In this document: positions 34,345 to 42,813 of the stretch, in pieces
Layout of the letters: every line of letters starts with the position of its first letter
How positions within the stretch are numbered: the stretch's first letter is position 1
Origin: Methanolobus bombayensis
GTDB lineage: Archaea; Halobacteriota; Methanosarcinia; Methanosarcinales; Methanosarcinaceae
Direction: 5' to 3'
DNA: 49,331 nt
Assembly: GCF_017873415.1 (NCBI RefSeq)
Contig: NZ_JAGGKD010000015.1
Span: forward strand, 1-49,331
Program-made: the position numbers and the translations under genes
The notes under the pieces: model-generated
Told to the model about the DNA's origin: nothing
What the model saw: the letters and a program-made list of their open reading frames with translations, nothing else
Database searches by the model: none

Positions 34345-35481
34345 ATGATGATTGACTTTGAAAAGCTATCAGTAGTTTTTGTCTTGGCAATTTTGTGTAC
34401 ATTATCATTAGGTTGTGATGAAAAAGTTAACACTGATGATATTTTATCGAAAGTACATATGAGGGCAGATTCCCTTGAAGATTATTCCTATACAGTGCAT
34501 GTTAATTCATATTTGAATGGCAGCAATACGGAAAAATATGAATATAGTATCATTTGGAAAAAACCTATGTTTATGAAAGGCACTTTTCAAACATCAAACA
34601 TTGACTCAGGGATTGAAATGATCTCCAATCGAAGCATGCAGTTAATTTATAATCCCGAGTCTAACATTGTTTTTAAAAAATCGCTATACAATACTTCATA
34701 TGATGATAAATTATTTGAGCCAAATCTTTATTCTGTGTTTTTAAATGAAACACTTAATGGAATGTCAGCTTCTCTTGCTGGTTCTGATATTATAGATGGA
34801 AGTGATGCTTATGTACTGCTGCTAAATCCACCGATCAATGGTACTGAAACTATAGGGGAGAAATCAAAGATATGGGTTGATAAAAACAACTGGATGGTTA
34901 TAAGGTATGAAATTTTTGATAAAAATGAAGATCTCTTATTTGTAGTTCGTATTAAAAACATAAAAATAAATTCTACTATCCCTGAAAATCACTTTGATTT
35001 TGAGATGCCAAAAGAATCAACTGTAGTTGTGGTGGGTGAAGGGCAGTTAAGTACTGAATTGGAAAAGATGCAATTGGAAGACTCAAGAAAAAGGGTTACT
35101 TTTGAAATACTTACTCCCGATTATGTGCCAAAAGGATACAAACTCAACTATACAACTGTTTCCTCCAGTATGGATACTCAATACTTATCATTTATATATG
35201 GTAGTTTTTCAAGTCCTTATGAAAGAGTAACTCTTGTTTATACTAATGGGAATAATGGAATGCATGTCAGGGAAACTCTATCTGAAAGAAAAACATCTAA
35301 TATTGATTGTTTTGAAAAAGATGTAAGTTGTATTGATGTTAACGGAATTGAAGGTAAGATGTATCCTGTTTATGGAGGAAATATGAAAAACCTTGAATGG
35401 CAATCAGGAAATATTACAATTAGCATTATCTCTTCCCTTAATGAATCAGAGAGTAAATCAATTGCAGAATCTTTTTCATAA
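34345..35481 (+). CDS. LolA-like/DUF4367 lipoprotein
   Basis: The protein is about 378 aa. A hydrophobic signal (LSVVFVLAILCTLSLGC) ends in a lipobox-like LSLGC, so it is probably exported and lipid-anchored. Residues about 30-230 resemble the LolA/outer-membrane lipoprotein-sorting fold seen in archaeal surface proteins (DILSKVHMRADSLEDYSYTVHV, MQLIYNPES, KIWVDKNNWMVIRYE). The end resembles DUF4367 (ILTPDYVPKGYKLNY, VTLVYTNG). Several N-glycosylation sequons are present. The start ATG 34345 follows GGAATAGTT. It is transcribed alone. Its role is unknown, probably in the cell envelope. Confidence 0.7.
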   Translation: MMIDFEKLSVVFVLAILCTLSLGCDEKVNTDDILSKVHMRADSLEDYSYTVHVNSYLNGSNTEKYEYSIIWKKPMFMKGTFQTSNIDSGIEMISNRSMQLIYNPESNIVFKKSLYNTSYDDKLFEPNLYSVFLNETLNGMSASLAGSDIIDGSDAYVLLLNPPINGTETIGEKSKIWVDKNNWMVIRYEIFDKNEDLLFVVRIKNIKINSTIPENHFDFEMPKESTVVVVGEGQLSTELEKMQLEDSRKRVTFEILTPDYVPKGYKLNYTTVSSSMDTQYLSFIYGSFSSPYERVTLVYTNGNNGMHVRETLSERKTSNIDCFEKDVSCIDVNGIEGKMYPVYGGNMKNLEWQSGNITISIISSLNESESKSIAESFS

Positions 35482-35497
35482 TTGGTGAGTATAAAAT

Positions 35498-35528
35498 AGG
35501 CTCTATGGGATTTAAATCAATAGAGCCT
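35498..35528. terminator. Bidirectional terminator hairpin
   Basis: AGGCTCTAT (35498-35506) pairs perfectly with ATAGAGCCT (35520-35528), followed by TTTAT. On the other strand the dyad is followed by ATTTTAT. It lies between the convergent lipoprotein and tyrA genes. Confidence 0.7.
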
Positions 35529-35562
35529 TTTATCGTACTCTTGTTGGAATATATGTTTTATT

Positions 35563-36882
35563 TCATCGAACACTACACCCAATTCCCTTCAGTTGCCTCT
35601 CCACTTCCTGATGCACCTTCTCAGCCTCAACATCACCCATTATCATAACACGGAAAGTAACACTCAGCCGCTTTGTTCCCTCAACACCCTCATACCTGTC
35701 AATTATCTCAATTGAAACGATGTCATCATTGCAGGAAACAAGTTCCATGATTACATCAGCATCGGAATTCTCAGGAATCAGCACCGATATATCTCTTAAC
35801 TGATGTTCAAGGTTTTCGAGTTTCCACTCATGCAGTTCCTCTTCATCTAACAGACGGATGTTCTCTATTTTGAGAGGCACCATTCTGCTGCCACATTGAA
35901 GAACAACAGTCCTTGGTGTCACCTTTTCAATGATTCCTGTGTGAACTATCCCTGAATAGATGTGCCTGACACCGATCTCCTGTCCGATTGAGTCCAGCAG
36001 CCTGTCGAATTCAGCGATCTTTGAGTTTATGAGTTTGTCAGATCTGCGAAGTGCAGATGCAGTGTCACCGAAATGCACTGCTGCATTCTTCATTTTATTA
36101 GTGAAAGCTTCTACGTCATTTTTTCTGACAATGGATGACATCTCGCTGCATTGCTGCATGAATGCATCATGCACCTTGAGAACTTCCGGGTTCTCCATCT
36201 GGATGTATGCGTATAGGTAGGGATTCTGTCCGATTATCCTGCCAACGAAATCAAGCATGATGTCGTAGACAGGGCTCATGAATCTCCTTGATTCATTCAC
36301 GCTGAAATCGAGGGCATCAAAGGTTGTGCCTATGGTGATGTATGCGAAGTGTGTCAGTCCCTGCACAACGGAAACGAACCTGTCATGCTCTGCGGGAGTG
36401 ATTATCTCAATGTGTGCTCCGTTGTCCTCAAAAAGTGAGCGCATAATTGGGAACCATTTCTCACATCGTCCGTTGATTGGTGTTAAAATGAAGATCTGGC
36501 CATGCAGACTTGGAATGGATGGTCCGAACATAGGGTGAGTACCGAGTATCTCCACATCTTGGGGGGCGTACTTCTTCATGGCTTCAGTTGGTCCGACCTT
36601 CAGGGATGTGAAATCCATAAGCAGGCTTCCACTCTTCATCTTGGGTGCAGTTTCACTGATAACCTTCTCGGTTATATTGATGGGTACTGTTACGATAACA
36701 ATGTCGCTGGTGCTTATTGCAGCATCAAGGTCACTGGCAAACTCAACTTCCATTCGCTCAGCAACTTCAACTTTCCCACTGCTGCCCCAGACAACAACTT
36801 CATAACCGTGGTTCTTAAAAAAAGGGGTGAACCACTGTCCCATTTCACCGGTACCGCCTATGATAAGGACTTTCAAACTCAA
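35563..36882 (-). CDS. tyrA: Prephenate dehydrogenase with an FDX-ACB-like C-terminal domain
   Basis: The protein is 439 aa, much longer than a bare TyrA. It has a Rossmann NAD site GGTGEMGQW at residues 9-17, then VPINITEKVI, DFTSLKVGPTEAM and GTHPMFGPS, the prephenate-binding region. It oxidises prephenate to 4-hydroxyphenylpyruvate for tyrosine. Residues 363-439 read RDISVLIPENSDADVIMELV ... SIEIIDRYEGVEGTKRLSVTFRV and end in a helix plus GCSVR. This closely resembles the ferredoxin-fold anticodon-binding domain of phenylalanyl-tRNA synthetase rather than a usual ACT domain. The start is TTG, overlapping the aroE stop as TTGA with GGAGGG upstream, so it is the coupled last gene of the aromatic operon. 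Confidence 0.9.
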   Translation of the reverse strand: MSLKVLIIGGTGEMGQWFTPFFKNHGYEVVVWGSSGKVEVAERMEVEFASDLDAAISTSDIVIVTVPINITEKVISETAPKMKSGSLLMDFTSLKVGPTEAMKKYAPQDVEILGTHPMFGPSIPSLHGQIFILTPINGRCEKWFPIMRSLFEDNGAHIEIITPAEHDRFVSVVQGLTHFAYITIGTTFDALDFSVNESRRFMSPVYDIMLDFVGRIIGQNPYLYAYIQMENPEVLKVHDAFMQQCSEMSSIVRKNDVEAFTNKMKNAAVHFGDTASALRRSDKLINSKIAEFDRLLDSIGQEIGVRHIYSGIVHTGIIEKVTPRTVVLQCGSRMVPLKIENIRLLDEEELHEWKLENLEHQLRDISVLIPENSDADVIMELVSCNDDIVSIEIIDRYEGVEGTKRLSVTFRVMIMGDVEAEKVHQEVERQLKGIGCSVR

Positions 36883-37694
36883 AAGCCCTCCAATACCGCT
36901 TTCTTCATAACTTCAATTGGTGGCTCAACGCCAGTCCAGATCTTAAATGCCTCTGCACCCTGGTAGACAAGCATCATCTCACCTGTAATGGCTTTAGCTC
37001 CAGCTTCTTTTGCTTCCTTCAGCAATTTTGTTTCCAGGGGGTTGTAAACAATATCAAAAACAGTAAGGTCTTTGTGCATATCTCTGGAAGTGGCTATTGT
37101 GCCTTCTGTATTTGGTTTCATGCCCAGTGTCGTACAATTCACAAGGATGTCACAATCGTCTATCAGGTCTTTAATATTGTCAATTCCGCATCCTGTGGCA
37201 AGGCCGACACATGAAACCTCCATTGAGAGATCACGAGCCTTTTGTTCTGTTCTGTTTGCAATGGTTATGTTTGCTCCATCTCTTGCAAACTGAAATGCGA
37301 TAGCTCTTGCAGCGCCTCCAGCTCCCACTATCAGAACACTAGAACCTTTAATCTTTACATCATGTTCTTCAATAGCTCTTTTGGCACCGATACCATCGGT
37401 ATTGTGGCCGGTCATTCCATTTTTGAAATCAACAGTATTAATTGCACCAATGCTCTCTGCCAGCGGGTCAGCATCAACTATCTTCAATGCTTCCTGTTTC
37501 AGTGGAACTGTAAGATTCACTCCGCCAAAACCCATGGCTTTAGCTCCAAGAAGTGCATCCTTCAGATTCCCAGGGCTGACCCTGAAAGCATGGTATGTGC
37601 ATTCCATTCCAAGTTCCCTGAAAGCTGCATTATGCATATCGGGTGATTTTGAATGTGCTATTGGGTCACCGAATACGCCAAAAACTGTGTTCAA
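36879..37694 (-). CDS. aroE: Shikimate dehydrogenase
   Basis: The protein is 271 aa. Substrate-binding start VFGVFGDPIAHSKSPDMHNAAF, catalytic Lys in NLTVPLKQEAL, NTDGIGAKRA, nucleotide site VLIVGAGGAARAIAFQ, and ANRTEQKA for NADP. It reduces 3-dehydroshikimate to shikimate. The TTG start overlaps the aroD stop (TTGA) behind GGAGAT. It is flanked by aroD and tyrA in the same operon. Confidence 0.96.
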   Translation of the reverse strand: MNTVFGVFGDPIAHSKSPDMHNAAFRELGMECTYHAFRVSPGNLKDALLGAKAMGFGGVNLTVPLKQEALKIVDADPLAESIGAINTVDFKNGMTGHNTDGIGAKRAIEEHDVKIKGSSVLIVGAGGAARAIAFQFARDGANITIANRTEQKARDLSMEVSCVGLATGCGIDNIKDLIDDCDILVNCTTLGMKPNTEGTIATSRDMHKDLTVFDIVYNPLETKLLKEAKEAGAKAITGEMMLVYQGAEAFKIWTGVEPPIEVMKKAVLEGF

Positions 37695-38395
37695 AAGAGA
37701 ATCTCCAGAGCTGATTTAAGTTCGTGTATCTTGATCTGTCCCGGTGCAACAGCTTGTGCTATTGCTCCGTATGTGAGTTTTGAACCGTAGCAGGGAGCAA
37801 CAATACGGCTGTGTTTTCCCACATCTCCCATTGCAATGGTGCATACAGGCTTCTCCATATCGGCAGTTGCCTGAAGTACGTCCAGTACATCCTGCTTTGA
37901 TTTTGCCATGACCGCAAGTTTTGCAATATCACCGCCTGCTTCATGTGCACTATTGAGCATCTTCTTCATTATTTCCACAGAAGGTGTCCCATCAAAATCA
38001 TGGGTGGAAACAATTACTGTTAATCCTGCTGCTTTTGCCGCTGCGATGACTTTGTTGCGCTGGTCTTCATCGGCGCTAAGCTCGATATCAATTGCTTCCA
38101 CAAAGGGTATAATGTCAACTAATAATTTGATTCTGTCATCTTCCGAACCTTCCCATTTGCCACCGTCAGATTGTAATCTGTTGGTTGCAATACATGGGAG
38201 ATTTGTGTTCACTTTTATCCTGTCAATTGTCTTCTTAGCTTCCTCAAGGTCTGAAAAATTGAGAAGATCAAGCCTCAGCTCAAGGACATTTGCACCCAGC
38301 CAGTTTGCAGCTTTTGCATTCTCTGCCGGGTCGTCATCTATAACCGAAACAATAGCGGGCTTTTCGTCCAGGTCAAAATTTCCTATCTTTACCAC
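37691..38395 (-). CDS. aroD: 3-Dehydroquinate dehydratase, type I
   Basis: The protein is 234 aa. It has the type I features VLELRLDLL, VIVSTHDFDGTPS with the active-site His, IAKLAVMAKSKQD with the Schiff-base Lys, and a late MGDVGKHSRI. It makes 3-dehydroshikimate from 3-dehydroquinate. The GTG start 38395 has AGGAG seven bases upstream. It lies 24 bases after the DHQ synthase gene and overlaps aroE. Confidence 0.95.
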   Translation of the reverse strand: MVKIGNFDLDEKPAIVSVIDDDPAENAKAANWLGANVLELRLDLLNFSDLEEAKKTIDRIKVNTNLPCIATNRLQSDGGKWEGSEDDRIKLLVDIIPFVEAIDIELSADEDQRNKVIAAAKAAGLTVIVSTHDFDGTPSVEIMKKMLNSAHEAGGDIAKLAVMAKSKQDVLDVLQATADMEKPVCTIAMGDVGKHSRIVAPCYGSKLTYGAIAQAVAPGQIKIHELKSALEILF

Positions 38396-38419
38396 TGAAT
38401 CGCTCCTGACTCATTGTGC

Positions 38420-39562
38420 TTATTTCTCAATAATTGTCTCTTCGATCTTCATTCCGAAGTGGCGACCGATGTCTTCAGAGTGGACAAGTATCTCGTCCCC
38501 AACCTTAAGGTCAGTTACTGCGATTGGTTCTTTGTCTTTTGTTACCAGTTTGATGGTTTCTGCATTCTGCAGGATATTCTTGATGATCTTGCCATTTAGA
38601 TCTGCTTCAACAAGCATGAGCGGTCTTCTCTCTATCTTGACCCGACCTACAACACCTGTTCTCTGCTTTCCGTCACCGTCTACTATAGTAACTTCATCAC
38701 CTGCTTTAAGCTCTGAAAGATAGCGTGTTTTCTCTCCAACCTTGATGTAAGCGTGAACAGCACCTGCATTAACCCTGAACGGTCTTGATGCCACATATGG
38801 ACTTTCTTCTGATTCCGAATGTACAAGGAACATTCCATTTGCCTGCGAACCCACAAGCATTCCTTCACCTCTGACCATGAGGTTGCATGTGTCAACACAA
38901 ACCCTGTCGCCCATACCTATGGACTCTACTCTTGTGACAACGGCAGTCTGGATCGGGAGATTCTTGATTCCAGCAGTTTCAGCGATTTCTGCAGTCTTTT
39001 TGATCTGACTAAGATCTTTAGTGTCAAGCATTACACCATCTGTTCCATGTTCCATGGTTTCAAATGCAAGTTTTGCCTGTTCTGAAGTTTGGACACCTGA
39101 GAGAAGCATTACGTTCTTTTTTTGCAGTCCTGCGATGAGATTTTCCAGTGGAATAACCTGCCAGTCAGTGCCTATGGTTATAAGATAATCGCAGATGCTT
39201 CCCATTTCTGCTGCAAAGTTCTCATAATCCTTATTGCGAATGATAACGTATCCTGCAACTTTGAGTCCCTCTTCTTTCAGGCGAAGGGCTGTTGTAATAT
39301 CGAGTGAACCACTGTAGTCTGGTGGTAATGGCTTTGTTCCGTCTCCTTCTCCACCTTTTCCTACTACAACTATCTCTGCACCTTCAACAGGTCCGGATGC
39401 AAAGGCTGCCACTTTCACATTTCCAAGCTCTTTCACTTTCTCAACATCAGCAGCATCTACCATTATGGCATCCACGCCGGATTCCATTCCTGTGGTAATT
39501 ACAGCCTTGCGTTCATCCCAGTTGCCTTCATCGGCTTTGATCCAGATTATCTTTTTATTCAT
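38420..39562 (-). CDS. aroB': 3-Dehydroquinate synthase II (archaeal)
   Basis: The protein is about 380 aa. Hallmarks of the MJ1249 family are KIIWIKADEGNWDERK, VVGKGGEGDGTKPLPPD, VDTCNLMVRGEGMLVGSQANGMFLVHSE and RPFRVNAGAVHAYIKVG. It oxidatively deaminates ADTH and cyclises it to 3-dehydroquinate with NAD. I place the start at ATG 39562 because the family begins MKKK.WIKAD; a GTG at 39583 adds seven residues of no family likeness. It follows the ADTH synthase gene, its pathway partner, by 37 bases. Confidence 0.95.
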   Translation of the reverse strand: MNKKIIWIKADEGNWDERKAVITTGMESGVDAIMVDAADVEKVKELGNVKVAAFASGPVEGAEIVVVGKGGEGDGTKPLPPDYSGSLDITTALRLKEEGLKVAGYVIIRNKDYENFAAEMGSICDYLITIGTDWQVIPLENLIAGLQKKNVMLLSGVQTSEQAKLAFETMEHGTDGVMLDTKDLSQIKKTAEIAETAGIKNLPIQTAVVTRVESIGMGDRVCVDTCNLMVRGEGMLVGSQANGMFLVHSESEESPYVASRPFRVNAGAVHAYIKVGEKTRYLSELKAGDEVTIVDGDGKQRTGVVGRVKIERRPLMLVEADLNGKIIKNILQNAETIKLVTKDKEPIAVTDLKVGDEILVHSEDIGRHFGMKIEETIIEK

Positions 39563-39599
39563 AATGAGCACGTCCGCAAGCACAAAAAATGATTCAACG

Positions 39600-40397
39600 T
39601 TATTTCAGCATTTCCAGTGCTTCTTCGACTGACTTTTTGTAATGCACTATCTCTGTGATTGCTTTTGTAATTTTTGTAGGGTTCTCGTGCTGGAAGACGT
39701 TTCTTCCGATAGCCACGCCCCTTGAACCACCTTCCATGGCACCTTCTATCATCTGAAGGAATTCTTCATCTGTATTTGTTTTTGGTCCGCCTGCAATTAC
39801 TATTGGAATCGGGCATCCTTCCACCACATCTTTGAATGTATCCGGGTTTCCGGTGTAGAGTGTTTTAACAACATCTGCTCCAAGTTCAGCACCGACCCTG
39901 GCAACATGAGCTATATGCTCAGGATCATGTGGGTTGCTAATGTTCTTTCCACGTGGGTACATCATTGCAAGAAGTGGCATTCCCCAGTAGTTGCATTCCT
40001 CTGCCACACTTCCAAGTTTCTGGAGCTGATCTGCTTCTGTTTCAGAACCAACATTCACATGGATAGAAACTGCATCTGCCCCCATTTTCATTACTTCTTC
40101 AACAGAGCATACCTGAACCTTATTATTGGGGTCAGGTCCAAGGGCGGTGGACGCGCTCATGTGGACAATAAGTCCCACATCATGCCCATATCCTCTGTGT
40201 CCGTGGTTAACAATTCCTTTCTGCATGAGGACTGCATCTGCCCCACCTTCTGCAACTTTGTTTATAGTGTCTGCCACGTCAATAAGACCTTTTATAGGTC
40301 CATCTGATATTCCGTGGTCCATTGGTATGATCACTATGTTTCTGCTGTCTCTATGCATTATTCTTTCAATACGGATTTTTTTACCAATTTCTGTCAT
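39600..40397 (-). CDS. aroA': 2-Amino-3,7-dideoxy-D-threo-hept-6-ulosonate (ADTH) synthase
   Basis: The protein is 265 aa, with the class I aldolase DeoC/LacD fold of the MJ0400 family: [38 protein letters not shown] with the Schiff-base Lys, and [13 protein letters not shown] plus [12 protein letters not shown] for phosphate. It joins a deoxyketohexose phosphate to L-aspartate semialdehyde, starting the archaeal route to aromatics. It is the first gene of the aro operon, behind a promoter rich in dyad symmetry. Confidence 0.95.
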   Translation of the reverse strand: MTEIGKKIRIERIMHRDSRNIVIIPMDHGISDGPIKGLIDVADTINKVAEGGADAVLMQKGIVNHGHRGYGHDVGLIVHMSASTALGPDPNNKVQVCSVEEVMKMGADAVSIHVNVGSETEADQLQKLGSVAEECNYWGMPLLAMMYPRGKNISNPHDPEHIAHVARVGAELGADVVKTLYTGNPDTFKDVVEGCPIPIVIAGGPKTNTDEEFLQMIEGAMEGGSRGVAIGRNVFQHENPTKITKAITEIVHYKKSVEEALEMLK

Positions 40398-40428
40398 CTG
40401 CTTTCGCCTTCTGTAAGTTCAACTGGAT

Positions 40429-40514
40429 ATACATTAATGTATTATATCGTACATTAATGTATTGTGTATTTTGTGCTAGTATGTGACATAGTAGCACGGT
40501 TTGGTATATAAAAG
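40429..40514 (-). promoter_or_regulatory. Promoter and multiple palindromes controlling the aro operon
   Basis: ATACATTAATGTAT (40429-40442) and TACATTAATGTA (40450-40461) are palindromes 20 bp centre to centre. At 40473-40497 a 25-bp dyad (GTGCTA ... TAGCAC, arms also TATGT/ACATA) matches its reverse complement except at three single bases. A leftward TATA box TTTTATATACC lies at about 40503-40513, and another AT box (GATATAAT) lies between the first two palindromes. The dyads therefore cover the likely start of transcription. The regulator is unknown; the sites do not show the TGTACA box of TrpY. Confidence 0.6.
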
Positions 40515-40549
40515 TTTTTGTACTACTGCCTGGCATGAATTAAAAAATT

Positions 40550-41917
40550 TCATATATCTTTCAGGAATTCGCCAATGCTTATTCCTTCAGAAGTTATATC
40601 GTAGCTTATAAGATGCTTCTCATGGTCACTACCATGCATTTTCAGAATTGACATTGTTTTTCTGATCTCTTTTCCAATGTCAATATGTCTGAGAAGGATC
40701 AATACATCAACAAGCGATGACACGGGTATCTCTGACTGTAGTATGTTGCTTCCTGCCGCCATATTACCGCTTATGAACATTGATGTGACGTTCATATTCT
40801 TGAAAAGTCTTATCAGATTGGCAATATGCTCTCTTTTAGCAATCTGGTTGTCAAGTACATAATCAAAGCCTGCTATGTCATCCAGAAGGACTCTTTTTGC
40901 TCCCATTTCCTTAATGAGGTTCCGAAGTTCTATTGTGTGCTTACAGGAATTTATCTCAGAAGGTGGTGTATAGATCATTTTTACTAATTGTTTCTTTTCC
41001 AGTTCTTCAAGTTCCAGCCCTAAACTTGCTGCATAGCGTCTAAGTTCAGACGGGCTATCCTCAAAAGTGCTGATTATCCCTGGCTCCCCGTTTCGTGCAC
41101 CTTCAACAATAAAACTGAGTCCGAACAGTGTTTTACCGGTACCTGTATTCCCGGCAATCAATGTTGCTGACAGTTCAAAAAGGCCGCCTCTGCTTAACTC
41201 CTCAAATTTAGGTATACCTGCATCTATCCTGTTAATTTCCTTAGTTTCGTCAATAACAGGTGCAGTTATTCTCGGATAAATGGCGATTCCGTCTCCAGAT
41301 ATGGTAAATGTATGCTCTCCATCAAGATAATTCGGTCTGTTCATCTTTATTATCTTGATCACACGTTTGCTTCCTCTTCTCTGTATCTCCTGTGATACAT
41401 AAACAATACCGTCTGCAACATCACTGATAACTGATCTGCAGACCTCTGTTTCTGACATTGTTCCTGTGAGGTAAACAATAGCATTCCATTCAACAATGGC
41501 TGAGTTAAGTGAGTAAATGAATCTTCTTCTTTCAGCTTCCGGAAAACCAAATCCAATAGGTGTGATCGGATCAATGAGTATTCTGTCAGGGTTCACAGAG
41601 GATACAATATTTCCAAGTTCCACAAGCATTGTAAGCGGATCTCTTTCCACAGAGCTTACACTGAATGTGTGTATATTGAGTTCTTCGTTGTAAAAAGAAT
41701 ATTCTGAGAGTGATTCTCTTATGGAATTCTCTGATTGGGTGGTGATACAGATATAAAGTACTCTCTCACCTTTAGTTGCTGCTTCACATAAACTTTGCAC
41801 TCCGAGTATGGTCCTTCCGCTGCCCGGATTGCCTGCTATAAGTATTGTTGAAGGAGCAGCGATTCCTCCTCCCAGTATTTCATCGAAACCTTCGATTCCT
41901 GTGAATTTTGTTTCCAA
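40550..41917 (-). CDS. Double-domain KaiC-like RecA-superfamily ATPase
   Basis: The protein is 455 aa with two KaiC-type domains. Domain 1: GFDEILGGGI and Walker A GNPGSGRT (29-36), with Arg in place of the usual Lys, and Walker B RILIDPITP. Domain 2: FEELSRGGL, an intact Walker A GNTGTGKT (256-263), and Walker B RVLLDDIAGFDYV. Archaeal KaiC-like proteins act in signalling, often beside histidine kinases, and are not proven clock proteins. The TTG start has GAGGT six bases upstream. The gene is divergent from guaAA and upstream of the aro operon on the same strand, separated by the aro promoter. Confidence 0.88.
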   Translation of the reverse strand: METKFTGIEGFDEILGGGIAAPSTILIAGNPGSGRTILGVQSLCEAATKGERVLYICITTQSENSIRESLSEYSFYNEELNIHTFSVSSVERDPLTMLVELGNIVSSVNPDRILIDPITPIGFGFPEAERRRFIYSLNSAIVEWNAIVYLTGTMSETEVCRSVISDVADGIVYVSQEIQRRGSKRVIKIIKMNRPNYLDGEHTFTISGDGIAIYPRITAPVIDETKEINRIDAGIPKFEELSRGGLFELSATLIAGNTGTGKTLFGLSFIVEGARNGEPGIISTFEDSPSELRRYAASLGLELEELEKKQLVKMIYTPPSEINSCKHTIELRNLIKEMGAKRVLLDDIAGFDYVLDNQIAKREHIANLIRLFKNMNVTSMFISGNMAAGSNILQSEIPVSSLVDVLILLRHIDIGKEIRKTMSILKMHGSDHEKHLISYDITSEGISIGEFLKDI

Positions 41918-42129
41918 TTTTGTACCTCATAAGGCATTGCTATGGCAATAAATGAGATTTTTATGCAAAGGATTTATATTAAATTTCCTCTCCCTTACTT
42001 AATTTACTTTTAATTTTACTTAACATTATTCATAGGCATAAATATCAAAAAACAATCAATGTTTGTTGTGTTTATATTTTATTCAATCGGTTTGTGCTGT
42101 GAAACTATCTTATATGGTTAATTACTATA

Positions 42130-42195
42130 ATGGCAATATTAATACTGGCATTAGCAGTAATTCTATGCATATTATCAATTATACAACACAAATAA
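42130..42195 (+). other. Possible 21-residue hydrophobic micro-ORF upstream of guaAA
   Basis: An ATG at 42130 opens 21 codons ([21 protein letters not shown]) ending 16 bases before guaAA. It would form one membrane helix with a basic tail. There is no ribosome-binding site, so it may be chance in AT-rich DNA or a leader peptide. Confidence 0.15.
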
Positions 42196-42211
42196 TTCAG
42201 GGAAATCAATC

Positions 42212-42781
42212 ATGAGAGAGTTAAAGATCCTTGTTATCAACAATTACGGGCAATTCTGTCACTTGATCCACCGTTCAGTCAGGGATCTGGACATGGATAC
42301 GAAGATAGTTCCCAACACAACTCCGGTTGAGGAAATACTTGAAGAGGAACCTGACGGCCTGATACTCAGTGGTGGTCCCGCTATGGAGCGTGCCGGAATG
42401 TGCTCTGAATATGTGGAAAGTATTGACCTGCCTATCCTGGGTATCTGTCTGGGGCACCAGGTGATCGCAAAGACATTCGGCGGTGAGGTTGGTTCCGGAA
42501 ACTCAGGTGGTTATGCAGATATAGTAGTTGAGGTCGTGGAGGAAGATGATCTCCTGAAAGGACTTGGTCCCAAAACCTCAGTGTGGGCTTCACATGCAGA
42601 TGAAGTTGTCAGAATGCCGGAAGAATTCATCCAGCTTGCAAGATCGGATATCTGTGAGTGTGAGGCAATGAGGCACAAAGAAAGACCTCTCTTCGGAGTC
42701 CAGTGGCACCCTGAAGTTGCTCACACAGAAAAAGGAGAACGGTTATTAATGAATTTCTTTGGGGTATGTGAGACTTACTAA
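42212..42781 (+). CDS. guaAA: GMP synthase glutaminase subunit A
   Basis: This 189-aa class I glutamine amidotransferase has the oxyanion/start motif [16 protein letters not shown], nucleophile Cys in GICLGHQ, and the His-Glu pair in [11 protein letters not shown]. In archaea this chain is separate from the ATP-pyrophosphatase subunit GuaAB and hands it ammonia to aminate XMP. GuaAB is not in the window. The ATG follows AGGGAAATCA. It is transcribed alone, convergent with the SRP54 gene. Confidence 0.95.
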   Translation: MRELKILVINNYGQFCHLIHRSVRDLDMDTKIVPNTTPVEEILEEEPDGLILSGGPAMERAGMCSEYVESIDLPILGICLGHQVIAKTFGGEVGSGNSGGYADIVVEVVEEDDLLKGLGPKTSVWASHADEVVRMPEEFIQLARSDICECEAMRHKERPLFGVQWHPEVAHTEKGERLLMNFFGVCETY

Positions 42782-42796
42782 GTCTCGCATTTTTTA
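42770..42796 (+). terminator. guaAA terminator
   Basis: GAGACTT (42770-42776) pairs with AAGTCTC (42780-42786), a 3-base loop between, then GCATTTTTTAT. The stem overlaps the stop codon. A second dyad, ATGTGAGA/TCTCACAT (42796-42819), follows beside the SRP54 stop. Confidence 0.65.
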
Positions 42797-42813
42797 TGTG
42801 AGAACTATTGCTC

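Noticed and set aside
37908-38723. 271-codon plus-strand frame across aroD and the DHQ synthase gene
   Set aside because: It is Ser-rich and lies antisense to two well-matched enzymes. It is a by-product of their codon pattern.
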